Assembly: GCF_026686735.1 (NCBI RefSeq)
Contig: NZ_CP113432.1
Span: forward strand, 4,639,001-4,703,000
DNA length: 64,000 nucleotides
Reading direction: 5' to 3'
Origin: Pseudomonas triclosanedens
GTDB taxonomy: Bacteria > Pseudomonadota > Gammaproteobacteria > Pseudomonadales > Pseudomonadaceae
Shown: positions 9,544-21,430 of the stretch, one piece after another
Layout: every line of letters starts with the position of its first letter
Position numbering within the stretch: the first letter of the stretch is position 1
Made by a program: the position numbers and the translations under genes
Notes under the pieces: generated by a model
The model's input: the letters and a program-made list of their open reading frames with translations, nothing else
What the model was told of the DNA's origin: nothing
Database searches by the model: none

Positions 9544-12180
9544 TCAGCCGGTATTGCGAAGCCCCGCCGCGATACCCGCCACCGTAACCAGCATGGCCTG
9601 TTCCAGACCGCCGCAGGCTTCTCCGGTGCAGCGTCGGGAGCGTGCCAGCAATTCGGCCTGGAGCAGATGCAGCGGATCGAGATAGGTGTTGCGCACGCCA
9701 ATCGACTCGCGGGTTTCCGCAGCGTGACCGAGAAGCTGGGACTGGCCGGTCAATCCGAGCACCACGCGCACCGACTGCGACAATAGGTCGCGTAAATATG
9801 CACCTAATGGTCGCAGTTCCGATTGCACCAGGCGCTCGTCATATAGCTGGGCAATTTCCCGGTCGGCCTTGGCCAGAACCATTTCCAGCATGTCGATGCG
9901 AGTGGTGAAGAACGGCCACTCCTTGCGCATGCGCCCCAGTAACGCCCCCTCGCCACGTTCGATGGCGTTGAGCAGCGCACTCTCCCATCCCAGCCAGGCC
10001 GGCAGCATCAGGCGAGTCTGGGTCCAGGCGAAAATCCACGGAATCGCCCGCAGGCTCTCCACCCCGCCCTCGCGACGCTTGGCAGGACGGCTGCCCAGCG
10101 GCAGGCGGCCCAGCTCCTGCTCCGGCGTGGCCTCGCGGAAGTAAGCGACAAACTGTGGATTATCCCGCACCACGGCCCGGTAGGCCGCCAGGCCATCGGC
10201 AGCCAGGCGGTCCATTTCCTCGCGCCAGGCCGTTTCCGGTACGGGCGGCGGCTGCAGGGTGGCCTCCAGCACGGCGGCCAGGTAGAGGTTGAGATTCTGC
10301 TCGGCGATACCCGGAAGGCCGAACTTGAAGCGGATCATCTCGCCCTGCTCGGTGGTGCGGAAGCGCCCCGCCACCGAGCCCGGCGGTTGCGACAGGATCG
10401 CCGCATGGGCAGGGCCGCCGCCCCGGCCAACAGTGCCGCCGCGACCGTGGAACAGCAGCAGTTCGACACCGTGCTGGCGGCAGATTTCCACCAGCGCCTC
10501 CTGCGCCCGGTACTGCGCCCAGGCCGCCGCAAGCGTGCCGGCGTCCTTGGCCGAGTCGGAGTAGCCGATCATCACTTCCTGCGGGCCGGCCAGGCCGGTG
10601 CGGTAGCTGTCCAGGCTGAGCAGGCGGTCGATGCAGGGGCCGGCGTTGTCCAGGTCGTCCAGCGTCTCGAACAGCGGCACCACACGCATCGGCCGCTGCA
10701 GACCGCTTTCCTTGAGCAGCAACTGCACCGCTAGCACATCCGAAGGCTGCCCTGCCATCGAGATCACGTAGGAGCCCAGCGACGCAGCCGGAGCCTGCGC
10801 CACTACCCGGCAGGTTTCCAGTACCTCGGCGGTATCCGCCGTGGCCTGGAAGTTCGCCGGCAGCAATGGGCGGCGGCTGGCCAACTCTTCCAGGAGAAAC
10901 TCCTGGCGCACGCTTTCATCCCATTGGGCGTAGTCGCCCAGCCCCAGGTACCCGGTGATTTCACTCATTGCCCGGGCATGCCGGCTGGAGTCCTGGCGCA
11001 CATCCAGGCGCGCGAGAAACAGGCCGAAGGTGGCGGCGCGGCGCAACGTATCGAGGAGCGCGCCATCGGCGATCACTCCCATGCCGCACTCCACCAGGGA
11101 GCGATAGCAGAGCTGCAGGGGTTCGAGCAGTTCGCGGTTGTCCTGCAACACCTGCGCGCACGGTGCCTCGCCGCTCTGGATCGCCCGCTCGGCCCAGGCT
11201 CGCGTAGCCCGCAGGCGTTCGCGCAGTTGCTTGAGCAACGCCCGGTAGGGTTCGGCGACATCACCGGCCTGCGCGCGCAGCTCACCGCTGGCCTGCTGCA
11301 TGGAAAGATCCGCCGCCAGGCTGTCGACGTCGCGCAGGTACAGGTCCGCCGCCATCCAGCGCGCCAGCAGCAGCACTTCGCGGGTGACTGCGGCGGTGAC
11401 ATTGGGATTGCCGTCGCGGTCGCCCCCCATCCAGGAAGCGAAGCGAATCGGTGCGGCGGACAGCGGCAGACGCTCGCCCAGCGTCTGCTGCAAGGTCGCA
11501 TCGACATGCCGAAGGAACGCCGGCAGTGCCTGCCACAAGGAGTGTTCGATAACCGCAAAGCCCCACTTCGCCTCGTCCACCGGCGTCGGTCGGGTACGAC
11601 GAATCTCATCGGTGTGCCACGCCTCGGCGACCAGACGCTTCAAGCGTTCCTGCACAGCCTCGCGCTCCTCGGGCAGCAGGTCGCTGTGATCACCGGCGGC
11701 CAGTTGCGCCGCCATCGCATCGTACTTCTGGATCAAGGTGCGGCGAGCTACTTCGGTCGGGTGCGCGGTAAGCACCAGCTCGATCTCCAGCTCCGCCACC
11801 TGACGCGCGAGCCCCTCGGCGCTCAGGCCGGACTTGCGCAGGCGGCTGAGCAACTCGCCGAGCACGCGGTTCTCGAAGGCCTCCGCCTCGTTCGGCTTGC
11901 GCCGGCGGATGCGATGGTATTGCTCGGCAATGTTGGCCAGGTTGAGGAACTGGTTGAACGCCCGCGCAACCGGCAGCAGCTCGTCCTCGCCCAGCGCGTC
12001 CAGCGTTGCCGTCAGTTGCCGGGCACCGTCCGCCGACCCTCGCCGCGCCGCCTTGGCTCCGGTACGGATCAGCTCGATCTTGTCGAGAAAGCCCTGGCCG
12101 TACTGGTCGCGGATGGTCTGCCCGAGCAACTCGCCCAACTGGTGAACGTCCTCGCGCAGGCGCGCGTCGATATCCGGCAT
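9544..12180 (-). CDS. ppc: Phosphoenolpyruvate carboxylase
   Basis: Anaplerotic enzyme forming oxaloacetate from phosphoenolpyruvate and bicarbonate; 878 aa, full length for the bacterial enzyme. The first catalytic signature [16 protein letters not shown] carries the active-site His at about residue 140, and the second, [14 protein letters not shown], carries the catalytic Lys. The glycine-rich loop [18 protein letters not shown] is intact, and the protein ends RNTG as usual (C-terminal RNTG is part of the allosteric site). ATG 12180 has AGGAGA eight bases upstream. About 250 bp separate its end from the adk start. Confidence 0.97.
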   Translation of the reverse strand: MPDIDARLREDVHQLGELLGQTIRDQYGQGFLDKIELIRTGAKAARRGSADGARQLTATLDALGEDELLPVARAFNQFLNLANIAEQYHRIRRRKPNEAEAFENRVLGELLSRLRKSGLSAEGLARQVAELEIELVLTAHPTEVARRTLIQKYDAMAAQLAAGDHSDLLPEEREAVQERLKRLVAEAWHTDEIRRTRPTPVDEAKWGFAVIEHSLWQALPAFLRHVDATLQQTLGERLPLSAAPIRFASWMGGDRDGNPNVTAAVTREVLLLARWMAADLYLRDVDSLAADLSMQQASGELRAQAGDVAEPYRALLKQLRERLRATRAWAERAIQSGEAPCAQVLQDNRELLEPLQLCYRSLVECGMGVIADGALLDTLRRAATFGLFLARLDVRQDSSRHARAMSEITGYLGLGDYAQWDESVRQEFLLEELASRRPLLPANFQATADTAEVLETCRVVAQAPAASLGSYVISMAGQPSDVLAVQLLLKESGLQRPMRVVPLFETLDDLDNAGPCIDRLLSLDSYRTGLAGPQEVMIGYSDSAKDAGTLAAAWAQYRAQEALVEICRQHGVELLLFHGRGGTVGRGGGPAHAAILSQPPGSVAGRFRTTEQGEMIRFKFGLPGIAEQNLNLYLAAVLEATLQPPPVPETAWREEMDRLAADGLAAYRAVVRDNPQFVAYFREATPEQELGRLPLGSRPAKRREGGVESLRAIPWIFAWTQTRLMLPAWLGWESALLNAIERGEGALLGRMRKEWPFFTTRIDMLEMVLAKADREIAQLYDERLVQSELRPLGAYLRDLLSQSVRVVLGLTGQSQLLGHAAETRESIGVRNTYLDPLHLLQAELLARSRRCTGEACGGLEQAMLVTVAGIAAGLRNTG

Positions 12181-12372
12181 GACGGAGTCTCCTAGCTAGA
12201 GAGTTCTACAGTGCCGCCGGCGGCCACGGCTGACAAGCGCGCGACGAACGCCAGCATTGCAGCTCCGACAGCGTCTAGGCTCAAAGATATCCCGAAGGTA
12301 TCGGGAAAACCGGCAGGCGCTCCCACGAGGGGCGCCCCACCAGCCCGCTACGGGCAGGCCAACGAGGTGATC
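12181..12372. promoter_or_regulatory. Divergent intergenic region ppc / 12373 gene
   Basis: 192 bp between two divergent genes, so it must carry promoters for both. The only clear structure is the inverted repeat TCCCGA-N5-TCGGGA at 12290-12306, followed by AAAACCGG; it could be an operator. No -10/-35 pair could be assigned. Confidence 0.35.
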
Positions 12373-12720
12373 ATGAAAATCCGCGATCTGGTACGCCATT
12401 GGGAGCAAAGCGCCAGGGGGCGCATGACCAGCCACCATTACAGCATCCCGCTGGATGTGGAGACCGCTGCACGGCTGGCGGCGCTGCACGACATGTATCC
12501 CAAGCGCAGCGTCGAGGAGATACTGGGGGAACTGGTCGGTTCGGCGCTGGAGGAACTCGAAGCGAGCTTCCCCTACGTGAAGGGCCAGAAGGTAGTGGCG
12601 CAGGATGAACAGGGCGACCCGATCTACGAGGACATCGGCCCTACGCCGCGCTTCCTGCAGCTATCGCGCAAGTACCTGCATGAGCTGACCGAAGCGGACG
12701 GGCAGAAGAGCCCCACATAG
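12373..12720 (+). CDS. Conserved hypothetical protein (PA3688-like)
   Basis: A 115-aa soluble protein beginning MKIRDLVRHWEQSARGRMTS. A middle segment (SIPLDVETAARLAALHDMYP, then KRSVEEILGELVGSALEELE) resembles the short helix-rich domains that contact partner proteins. The end reads DEQGDPIYEDIGPTPRFLQL. ATG 12373 was chosen because GAGGTGATC precedes it; an upstream in-frame start at 12211 would run through the promoter region. It is divergent from ppc and convergent with cadR, matching the PA3688 position in PAO1. Function unknown. Confidence 0.7.
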   Translation: MKIRDLVRHWEQSARGRMTSHHYSIPLDVETAARLAALHDMYPKRSVEEILGELVGSALEELEASFPYVKGQKVVAQDEQGDPIYEDIGPTPRFLQLSRKYLHELTEADGQKSPT

Positions 12721-12785
12721 GCTGCAACCGGCGCCCGGCATTCGCCGATGCCCCATGCCCCGGCCCGGCGCCGGAACAGGCTCGC

Positions 12786-13253
12786 TCAGTGGCGGCCGTG
12801 CACCCCGGGAACATGCAGATGCCCGGCCTCGGCACAGGCTTCCGGAGTCACCGACGGCTCCGCCGGCTGCTCCAGTTCCCGCAGGATGCCGCAGTCCTCG
12901 CTGTTGCCCTCGCCACGGCAGCGGGCGCGCAGGTCGCGCAACTGCTGGCTGAGCGACTGCAACTCGGCGATGCGCACCTCGACATGATGCAGGTGTTCGT
13001 CGATCAGCCGGTTGGCGGTACCGCAGTCGGACTCCGGACGATCGCGCAGGCCGAGCAGGATGCGGATTTCCTCCTGGGTCATGTCCAACGACCGGCAATG
13101 ACGGATGAACGACAGGCGCTCCACATGGGCCGCATCGTATTGCCGATAGTTGCCCTCGCTGCGCGACGGCTCCGGCAACAGTCCTTCGCGCTCGTAGTAG
13201 CGGATGGTTTCCACCGGGCAGCCGGTCAGCTTTGCCAGTTCACCGATCTTCAT
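12786..13253 (-). CDS. cadR: Cd(II)/Pb(II)-responsive MerR-family regulator CadR
   Basis: MerR-family metal sensor of 155 aa. The winged helix-turn-helix starts MKIGELAKLTGCPVETIRYY (residues 1-20), followed by the long dimerisation helix. Cys77 lies before this helix, and Cys112 and Cys121 are in the metal-binding loop, the three-cysteine pattern of CadR/PbrR sensors. The C-terminus is histidine-rich (HLHVPGVHGRH), as in pseudomonad CadR, which uses it as a second Cd site. It is transcribed divergently from the P-type ATPase gene whose promoter it should remodel when Cd, Pb or Zn is bound. Confidence 0.9.
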   Translation of the reverse strand: MKIGELAKLTGCPVETIRYYEREGLLPEPSRSEGNYRQYDAAHVERLSFIRHCRSLDMTQEEIRILLGLRDRPESDCGTANRLIDEHLHHVEVRIAELQSLSQQLRDLRARCRGEGNSEDCGILRELEQPAEPSVTPEACAEAGHLHVPGVHGRH

Positions 13254-13277
13254 CTGCGCTCTCCTCGAAAGACAGGC

Positions 13278-13308
13278 TTGACTCTGTAGTTACTACAGGG
13301 TGTGCAAT
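13278..13308 (+). promoter_or_regulatory. MerR-type cadA promoter with CadR operator
   Basis: A -35 box TTGACT (13278-13283) and a -10-like TGCAAT (13303-13308) are separated by 19 bp, the over-long spacing typical of MerR-activated promoters. The spacer holds the near-perfect inverted repeat ACTCTGTAG-TTA-CTACAGGGT (13281-13301). The site sits 25 bp upstream of cadR and 33 bp upstream of the ATPase gene. Confidence 0.85.
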
Positions 13309-13340
13309 CAGCAGCAACTCGTCAAACAGGAACGGACGAC

Positions 13341-15686
<2,346 letters not shown>

Positions 15687-15703
15687 GCTTCCTCGGCCTT
15701 ACG

Positions 15704-15731
15704 CTCGCTCCTGCCTTTGGGCAGGAGCGAG
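15704..15731. terminator. Hairpin between convergent genes cadA and the macro-domain operon
   Basis: A perfect 12-bp stem (CTCGCTCCTGCC / GGCAGGAGCGAG) with a TTTG loop lies 18 bp after the cadA stop. It has no T-tract on either side, so it may act as a bidirectional, Rho-assisted or mRNA-end structure rather than a classical terminator. Confidence 0.5.
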
Positions 15732-15765
15732 GGGGACGCCATCGCTCCTACGAAGAGCACAACCT

Positions 15766-15830
15766 GTAGGGCGAATAACGCGCAGCGTTATCCGCCGCGG
15801 TGGGTATCGCTTCGCTCCACGCCATCCTGC
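15766..15830. repeat. Interspersed palindromic repeats (families A and B adjoining)
   Basis: GTAGGGCGAATAACGC...GCGTTATCCGCC (family A) runs directly into GGTGGGTATCGCTTCGCTCC...CCATCCTGC (right half of family B). The same two families recur elsewhere in the window, so this is a REP-like locus, not coding sequence. Confidence 0.75.
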
Positions 15831-15875
15831 GTTCGAGGGCCTTCGGCGCCGGCAGGAACGGCCGGCGTATCCCCC

Positions 15876-16385
15876 TCAGCCCAACAGGCGCCGATACAAC
15901 TCGGCCATCTCTTCCGAGAATGCCACCAGCACCAGTTCCTTCAGCGAACTGGCCGGCGGACGCAGGCAGCGCAATTCATCGACGGCAATCTGTGCCGCCG
16001 CCTCGGCGGGATAGCCATAGATACCAGTACTGATGGCGGGAAAGGCGATGCTTGACAGCTCACGCCGCTCGGCGAGCAGCAGGCTGTTGCGGTAGCAGTC
16101 GGCAAGCAACTCGGGCTCGCCCTGCTCGCCGCCGCGCCAGACCGGCCCGACGGTGTGAATGACGAAACGCGCCGGCAGGCGAAAACCGGGAGTGATCTTC
16201 GCCTCACCGGTCCTGCAGCCGCCCGGCATGCGGCAGGCAGCGACCAGCTCGGGGCCGGCGACACGATGGATCGCACCGTCGACACCCCCGCCACCGAGCA
16301 ACGAGCTATTGGCGGCATTGACCACGACGTCGACATCCAGGCGGGTGATGTCGCCCAGCCAGACACGGATTTGCGGGTGGCTCAT
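15876..16385 (-). CDS. Macro-domain protein (O-acetyl-ADP-ribose deacetylase type)
   Basis: Single macro domain of 169 aa. The ADP-ribose-binding motifs are clear: [20 protein letters not shown] then [11 protein letters not shown] near the N-terminus, and the phosphate-binding loop [11 protein letters not shown] at about residues 127-137. Related YmdB/MacroD proteins hydrolyse O-acetyl-ADP-ribose or remove ADP-ribose from proteins or nucleic acids. It is the last gene of a six-gene minus-strand operon, 25 bp after the small membrane protein gene. Its substrate here is unknown; the operon has no recognisable ADP-ribosyltransferase. Confidence 0.88.
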   Translation of the reverse strand: MSHPQIRVWLGDITRLDVDVVVNAANSSLLGGGGVDGAIHRVAGPELVAACRMPGGCRTGEAKITPGFRLPARFVIHTVGPVWRGGEQGEPELLADCYRNSLLLAERRELSSIAFPAISTGIYGYPAEAAAQIAVDELRCLRPPASSLKELVLVAFSEEMAELYRRLLG

Positions 16386-16410
16386 TGCGATACCTCCGCC
16401 GCTGGCTTGG

Positions 16411-16734
16411 TCATTTGACTTCCTGGGGAGTCTCCTGACCCATGCAGCGCACGGCGCGCTTGCGGCTATCGACCAGCACGCCGGTCAGCCCCTTCTGGCT
16501 CATGTCGAACATCACCAGCACGCCATCGACGCACTGGGCCTGCTGGTCGGCCGGCTCCAGCGCCAGCTTGACGTCCTCGCCGGGGATGCTCTTGAGCATG
16601 GTGAACTCGGCCAGCAGGCGCGCGTCCTCGGGCTTAGCGAAATGCAGGTAGCCGTAGTACCAGAGCGCGCCGACCGAAACGAAGATGGTGGCGATGACAG
16701 TGAGGATGTACGAGATCGGATTACGGTCGTTCAT
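16411..16734 (-). CDS. Small single-pass membrane protein, function unknown
   Basis: A 107-aa protein with one N-terminal membrane helix (about residues 7-27, [20 protein letters not shown]) that could be an uncleaved signal anchor, placing a domain of about 75 residues in the periplasm. That domain has two cysteines ([10 protein letters not shown] and VRCMGQE) that could form a disulphide. It overlaps the preceding hydrolase gene by 4 bp (ATGA), which implies translational coupling. No family recognised. Confidence 0.75.
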   Translation of the reverse strand: MNDRNPISYILTVIATIFVSVGALWYYGYLHFAKPEDARLLAEFTMLKSIPGEDVKLALEPADQQAQCVDGVLVMFDMSQKGLTGVLVDSRKRAVRCMGQETPQEVK

Positions 16735-17654
16735 TGTTTGCCTTGTTGTGTGGAGTCCGCCTTGGCGGGTTCCGGCGTTGACGAATTCGGGACTTCGGCC
16801 AGCCTGCGCAACCCGCTGAAGCGCTGCGGATCGTCGAGGAAACGCAACATCACTTCACGCCACACCGGCTCGCCGAAGGTTTCCACATGATTGCCGCGGG
16901 TCAACTGGAAGACCTTGGGTGGCGGCGCGGCCTTGTAGAGGCTCAGGCCGTTGTCCAGGGGCACGATGGTATCGTCGATGCTGTGAAAGAACAGCACGGG
17001 TGCGCCAGAAAGTCGCGGGATCGAACGAATCGCACTGTCGCCATCGGGCACGAACCACGACAACGGCACTTGCAGCGGCCAGGTCAGCCAGGCGTTGCTC
17101 AGGGTATGGCGCGCCACGTCACGGTAACTGGCAGGCACGCCGTCCAGCACGACGGCATGCAGTTGCTTCTGCCGCTGCTGGTGCTCGCCCAGGTAATGCA
17201 CGGCCATTGCGCCACCGAGGCTCTGGCCGAGCAGGATCACCGGTTTGCCCTGGACCTCGGGCGCCTTGTCTAGCCAGGCGAACGCGGCATCGATATCCCG
17301 GTAGATCGCCGGCAGGCTGGGTTCGCCCTCGGAGTTGCCGTAGCCGCGATAGTCGATCATCAGCACCTGGTAGCCCTGCTCGGGCAGCCAGAAAGCACCG
17401 CCCAGGTGCCAGGCCATGTTGCCGCCGTTGCCGTGCAGGTGCAGCACGGTGCCCTTGACCGGCACGCCGGCCTTGGCCGGCAGCCACCAGCCGGCGAGTT
17501 TCACGCTGTCGGCGGTGGTGAGGGTGACATCGCGGTACTCCAGGCTGGCGCGCTTGGGCGTAATGGCGACATCCGGGCTGGGATAGAACAGCAGCGAGCT
17601 GCAGCCGCTCAGGCTGACCAGCAGCGCCAGGATGGCGAGGCGCAGGATACTCAT
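16731..17654 (-). CDS. Alpha/beta-hydrolase lipoprotein
   Basis: Serine hydrolase of 307 aa with a lipoprotein signal ([13 protein letters not shown], lipobox LSGC at the N-terminus). The oxyanion-hole motif [12 protein letters not shown], the nucleophile elbow GQSLGG, a late acidic residue in [11 protein letters not shown] and a catalytic-His candidate in [11 protein letters not shown] make up an alpha/beta-hydrolase core of the BAAT/bem46 kind. It is probably an esterase or thioesterase facing the periplasm. It overlaps both neighbours by 4 bp, so it is translated as part of the operon. The substrate is unknown. Confidence 0.85.
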   Translation of the reverse strand: MSILRLAILALLVSLSGCSSLLFYPSPDVAITPKRASLEYRDVTLTTADSVKLAGWWLPAKAGVPVKGTVLHLHGNGGNMAWHLGGAFWLPEQGYQVLMIDYRGYGNSEGEPSLPAIYRDIDAAFAWLDKAPEVQGKPVILLGQSLGGAMAVHYLGEHQQRQKQLHAVVLDGVPASYRDVARHTLSNAWLTWPLQVPLSWFVPDGDSAIRSIPRLSGAPVLFFHSIDDTIVPLDNGLSLYKAAPPPKVFQLTRGNHVETFGEPVWREVMLRFLDDPQRFSGLRRLAEVPNSSTPEPAKADSTQQGKQ

Positions 17655-18397
17655 TCGGCGTTGGTCCTTACCTCTTCACGAGCGCGGAAGGTGGCATCGT
17701 AGATGCGCTCGGCGAGGCGTGAGAACGGCAGGCTCTGCAACCAGACCGTACCGGTGCCCTTGAGCGTGGTCAGCAGCAGGCCTTCGCCGCCGAACAGCAT
17801 GCTGCGCAGGCCTCCGGCCAGTTGTACGTCGTAGTCGATGCCATCGGTGAAGGCCACCAGGCAACCGGTATCGACCCGCAGCGTTTCGTCGTTCAGTTCC
17901 CGGCGGATCACCGTGCCACCGGCATGCACGAACACCAGTCCGTCGCCTTCCAGCTTCTGCAGGATGAAGCCCTCGCCACCGAAGAAGCCGGCGCCCAGGC
18001 GCTTGGCGAAGGCGATGCCGACCTTGGTGCCATAGGCCGCGCACAGGAAGGAATCCTTCTGGCAAATCAGCCTGCCGCCAACTTCACCCAGCCGCACCGG
18101 CACCACGCTGCCAGGGTAGGGAGCGGCGAAGGCCACCTGCTGCCTGCCGTTCCCTTCGTTGGTGAAGTGGGTCATGAACACCGACTCGCCGCTGAATTTG
18201 CGCTTGCCGGCGCTCCACAGCTTGCCCAGCAGGCCGCTGTCGGAGCCATCGCCCATGCGCGCGGTGAACTGGATGCCACCGGTCATGTAGTTCATCGCCC
18301 CGGCCTCGGCGATGACGGTCTCGCCGGGGTCCAGCTCGATCTCCACGGTCTGCATGGATTCACCGAGGATGCGGTAATCGAGGTCATGGCTGGGCAT
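17651..18397 (-). CDS. AIM24/TIGR00266 family protein
   Basis: A 248-aa beta-rich protein of the AIM24 (DUF124, TIGR00266) family, starting [20 protein letters not shown]. Family landmarks are the [12 protein letters not shown] turn, the glycine-rich [19 protein letters not shown] and [20 protein letters not shown]. No signal peptide or membrane segment is seen. The bacterial family has no established function; the mitochondrial relative affects inner-membrane organisation. ATG 18397 was preferred over an upstream in-frame start at 18520, which would overlap the preceding gene. It lies 47 bp after the QEGLA gene and overlaps the hydrolase gene by 4 bp. Confidence 0.85.
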   Translation of the reverse strand: MPSHDLDYRILGESMQTVEIELDPGETVIAEAGAMNYMTGGIQFTARMGDGSDSGLLGKLWSAGKRKFSGESVFMTHFTNEGNGRQQVAFAAPYPGSVVPVRLGEVGGRLICQKDSFLCAAYGTKVGIAFAKRLGAGFFGGEGFILQKLEGDGLVFVHAGGTVIRRELNDETLRVDTGCLVAFTDGIDYDVQLAGGLRSMLFGGEGLLLTTLKGTGTVWLQSLPFSRLAERIYDATFRAREEVRTNAE

Positions 18398-18444
18398 TGC
18401 GGGCACTCCTGGCCGCCCGAGCGGATCCCTGCGGGCGGCTTGGT

Positions 18445-19749
18445 TCAGAGGATATTGGCGTAGTCCGCCTCGATGCGGTCGAGGCTGAGGTGGTTGAGGA
18501 AGTTGGAGAAGCACATCCACGCCGACAGCGCGTTGAGATCGCGGAACTGCGGCGGCAGGTACTTGGGCGGTACCACCAGGCCCTCGTCCACCAGTTGGCG
18601 CAGGGTGCGCATGTCTTCCAGGGTCGCCTTGCCGCAGAACAGCAGCGGGATCTGCTCCAGCTTGCCTTTGCGAACCGCGAGCTGGATGTAGTTGTAGATC
18701 AGGATGAAACCCTTGAGATAGGACAGGTCCTTGGTGAACGGCAGGCCGGAAGGCGTCGAGCCGCGGAACACCCGGCTGGAGTTCTGGTAGCTGCTTTCCA
18801 CGCTGTAGCCCTGCTCGCGGTAGAAGTTGAACACTTCGAGGAAATCCGCGCCCTCCTCGGCCATGTGGATGGCGCGAGTACGGTTGGTGAGCTTGCGCAG
18901 GCGGGTCGGGTAGGAGGCGAAGGCAATCACTTCCATCAGGATCGCCAGGCCCTCCTGGGTCACCGTGGACGACGGCGGCCCCTTGGCGAGGAAGGTGCAG
19001 ATCGGCTGGTTCAGGCCATTGAGCGTGGTGCCGACATGCACCAGCCCTTCGTGCACTTCCAGTGCGCGCACGTCCCGTTCATTGAACAACGCGTCGGCGC
19101 GCACCTTGATGTAGTCCGCGCCCGCCGCCGCGTCGGCGACGATACCGTCGGACTCGAACACGCGAATGGTGTCTTCCTCCTCGCCGAACACCTTGTTCAG
19201 GCGCTCCTGCAGCATCGTCACCACATCGCCGGCGGTGAGCGTCTTCGGCTCGTCCTTGAGGTCGCCCCGGTCGGCGATGTTGTTCAGGTAGTCCGAGAGC
19301 ATCAGGCCCAGGTCGGCCAGCGTCGGGTCGCCGGCATGGAAAGCATCGGAGGCCGAGCCGTACAGCTCCTGGGAGATCAGGCCGAAGTCCTGGGTGCCGC
19401 GCGCTTCGAGCATGCGGATCACCATGCGGTATTCCTTGCACATGCGCCGCATGATCTGCCCGACCGGGTTGAACTGCCCCAGGTGGCGAGTGATGTCGCG
19501 CTCGATGTTCTGGAATTCCTGCTTCTTGGCACTGCTGTCGAACGACAGCGGCCGGCCGTCGTAATAGGCACGGTCGACCTTGGGCGCGTGCTTGCCACGG
19601 CCCTTGAGGAAGTCGTCGCGGATGCCGTCGTCCCACTTGATGGCATCGAGCACGCGGATCGGCGTCTGCGCCTCGACGATGCGGTCGGACAGACCGCGGA
19701 TAATCTGCTGGTACTCGCTGGGCGAGGACTTCTTGCGGCGCGGCGTCAT
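18445..19749 (-). CDS. QEGLA-motif (DUF1704) putative metallopeptidase-like protein
   Basis: A 434-aa protein of the flavohemoglobin-expression-modulating QEGLA-motif family (DUF1704). The zinc-peptidase-like signature [19 protein letters not shown] is followed by the name-giving [11 protein letters not shown], which resembles a HExxH-like plus downstream Glu arrangement related to tyrosine carboxypeptidases (MATCAP). The N-terminus is basic ([16 protein letters not shown]). It overlaps the lipoprotein gene upstream by 4 bp and is followed 47 bp later by the AIM24 gene. Peptidase activity is an inference from the fold family. Confidence 0.85.
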   Translation of the reverse strand: MTPRRKKSSPSEYQQIIRGLSDRIVEAQTPIRVLDAIKWDDGIRDDFLKGRGKHAPKVDRAYYDGRPLSFDSSAKKQEFQNIERDITRHLGQFNPVGQIMRRMCKEYRMVIRMLEARGTQDFGLISQELYGSASDAFHAGDPTLADLGLMLSDYLNNIADRGDLKDEPKTLTAGDVVTMLQERLNKVFGEEEDTIRVFESDGIVADAAAGADYIKVRADALFNERDVRALEVHEGLVHVGTTLNGLNQPICTFLAKGPPSSTVTQEGLAILMEVIAFASYPTRLRKLTNRTRAIHMAEEGADFLEVFNFYREQGYSVESSYQNSSRVFRGSTPSGLPFTKDLSYLKGFILIYNYIQLAVRKGKLEQIPLLFCGKATLEDMRTLRQLVDEGLVVPPKYLPPQFRDLNALSAWMCFSNFLNHLSLDRIEADYANIL

Positions 19750-20309
19750 TGCCGTTCTCCCGGAGTCACGCGCGAAAAACGCAGGGCTTCGACGAACACA
19801 TCCGAGTTGGCCGGATCGTTCAGGTAGGCGACCACCTCGGCCAGCGGGCTGGTGACCAGGGCACCGGCACCTTGCTCGGAGTCAACCTTCTGCCCTTTCA
19901 ACGCTCCCTTACCCATGTCCTGCAGGACCTGCTCGACATCCAGGTTATAGATCACCAGTTCGTCCTTGTCGGTGATCTCGAAGCCGGCCAGGGCGAAATT
20001 GCCGCCCATGCTCCTGGGCAGCCCGGCGGAGAGGTACCAGCGCTTGCCGTGGTGGGCAACGGTGAAGCCGAAGTCCTCGACGCTGTCGGTGTTGTCCTTG
20101 CTGTCGACGTAGCTGACCGCGCGGTAGAGGTTGGAGCCGGAGCGAGTGACTTCGAGGAACTGCTCCTCGCCGTACTCGTTCACCCGCGACCACTGGCCCA
20201 GCAGGTGGGCCGGCGCGGCCTCGTTGGCCGGAATCGGGTCCTTGAACGTCACCAGGCAGCCACTGAGCAGGCAGATGCTCAACAGCAGCAGTGCACGCCA
20301 GACTTTCAT
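19746..20309 (-). CDS. Outer-membrane-type lipoprotein, function unknown
   Basis: First gene of the six-gene operon; 187 aa with a clear lipoprotein signal (MKVWRALLLLSICLLSGC, lipobox LSGC). The mature protein reads like a lipocalin-like beta-sheet domain (LLGQWSRVNEYGEEQFLEV) with a helical tail. ATG 20309 was chosen because GGAGG precedes it by six bases; a GTG immediately before it is also possible. The next gene overlaps by 4 bp. No named family recognised. Confidence 0.8.
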   Translation of the reverse strand: MKVWRALLLLSICLLSGCLVTFKDPIPANEAAPAHLLGQWSRVNEYGEEQFLEVTRSGSNLYRAVSYVDSKDNTDSVEDFGFTVAHHGKRWYLSAGLPRSMGGNFALAGFEITDKDELVIYNLDVEQVLQDMGKGALKGQKVDSEQGAGALVTSPLAEVVAYLNDPANSDVFVEALRFSRVTPGERQ

Positions 20310-20377
20310 CACGCCCTCCTTAGGTCCCGAAGCCCTTCACATGCGATGGAAAAAGGCATCGGGAGTTCCCACACGAA

Positions 20378-20399
20378 AACCCCGCCGGCCGGCGGGGTT
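20378..20399 (-). terminator. Intrinsic terminator of the TetR gene
   Basis: A perfect 22-bp palindrome AACCCCGCCGG/CCGGCGGGGTT lies 16 bp past the TetR gene stop on the minus strand and is followed by TTCG. It separates that gene from the six-gene operon. Confidence 0.75.
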
Positions 20400-20414
20400 G
20401 GAATGCTGCTGCGC

Positions 20415-21137
20415 TTAGAGGCCCATCACCAGATCGAGATAGCGGCTGAGAATCGCGCGCATCTCGTCGACCTTCAGGTGATCGGCCCCATCCAGCAGGC
20501 CCTGATACTCCATCTGCAGGATGATAGCCGTCAACACCTTGGCATCCTGTTCCGGCTGCCGGGAGCCGAGCACTTCGAAAAAATGCACCACACCAAGGGA
20601 GAGGATGCGCCGATGGCGCTGCGCCAGGTCGTTGAGGCTCGGGTTGAGCAGCGCTTCCTGGCGGAACGCCTGTTCGGCCAGCAGATGCTCGCGGCGCTCG
20701 GTGAGCTGCACGTGGACGTACTTGATCGCCAGCTCGACGATATTGTCGGTCAGCGCGCGGCGCGCCTGCGGGTCATCCTGGCCGAGGCTGGCGGCCATCG
20801 CCTGCAAGTCACCCTCCACGCTTGCCCAGAACGCCGAGAGCGCCTCGGCGCTGCGCTCGACGAACAGCGCGAAGGTGTCGGTGATGAGGTCCTGGATGTC
20901 CTTGAAGTAATAGGTGGTGGCCGACAGCGGCACGCCGGCCTCGGCTGCCACGGCTCGGTGGCGAACGGCTCGCACGCCGTCGCGGACGATGATCCGCAGC
21001 GCAGCGTCTAGGATCGCCTGGCGACGCTGTTCGCTACCCTGGCGGCTGGCCTTGCGGCCCTGGTACTTCACACTTTCGGCGATGGCGCTGGCGACTTGCG
21101 CGGCGCTGTCTCGCGGGGACACGTGGGACACTGGCAT
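20415..21137 (-). CDS. TetR-family transcriptional regulator
   Basis: TetR regulator of 240 aa with a long N-terminal extension before the DNA-binding domain. The domain (about residues 35-85) reads RRQAILDAALRIIVRDGVRA, then AVAAEAGVPLSATTYYFKDI. The C-terminal part resembles the tetracyclin-repressor-like ligand domain seen in pseudomonad regulators. ATG 21137 was chosen for the GGAGGTA directly before it (spacing is short, 2 bases); ATG 21167 would add 10 residues but has no Shine-Dalgarno. It lies downstream of lysS behind that gene's terminator, so it is transcribed alone. Target genes are unknown. Confidence 0.85.
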   Translation of the reverse strand: MPVSHVSPRDSAAQVASAIAESVKYQGRKASRQGSEQRRQAILDAALRIIVRDGVRAVRHRAVAAEAGVPLSATTYYFKDIQDLITDTFALFVERSAEALSAFWASVEGDLQAMAASLGQDDPQARRALTDNIVELAIKYVHVQLTERREHLLAEQAFRQEALLNPSLNDLAQRHRRILSLGVVHFFEVLGSRQPEQDAKVLTAIILQMEYQGLLDGADHLKVDEMRAILSRYLDLVMGL

Positions 21138-21389
21138 TACCTCCGGCGGCGCGGCCTGATGGGGCATTGTTCGGGCTTTTGGACAGGGAATCAATCGCCG
21201 CCACTCCCGTGCGACAGCAAGCCACCGCAGGGTGGATACGGCGCAGCGGACGGCTGAAGCTCCGGCTTGGCCATATGACGTGCTACACAGCGTTCGAGCC
21301 ACCCGCCAGCACCTGCATCTCGTCGGCTCGCCAGGCCAGCAGTGGAACGGCAACGCGGAGCAGCCCCGCCGCCACATCGCAAAAACGAA

Positions 21390-21413
21390 AAAGGCCGCCC
21401 CGAGGCGGCCTTT
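21390..21413 (-). terminator. Intrinsic terminator of prfB-lysS
   Basis: A 10-bp stem AAAGGCCGCC/GGCGGCCTTT with a 4-nt loop, followed on the minus strand by TTCGTTTTT. It lies 17 bp past the lysS stop. Confidence 0.88.
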
Positions 21414-21430
21414 CTCACCGGTTCCAGCGC

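Noticed and set aside
10924..12195. Open frame of 423 codons on the plus strand
   Set aside because: Antisense to ppc, a complete enzyme with intact catalytic motifs.
18397..19827. Open frame of 476 codons on the plus strand
   Set aside because: Antisense to the QEGLA-motif gene, which is part of an overlapping operon on the minus strand.
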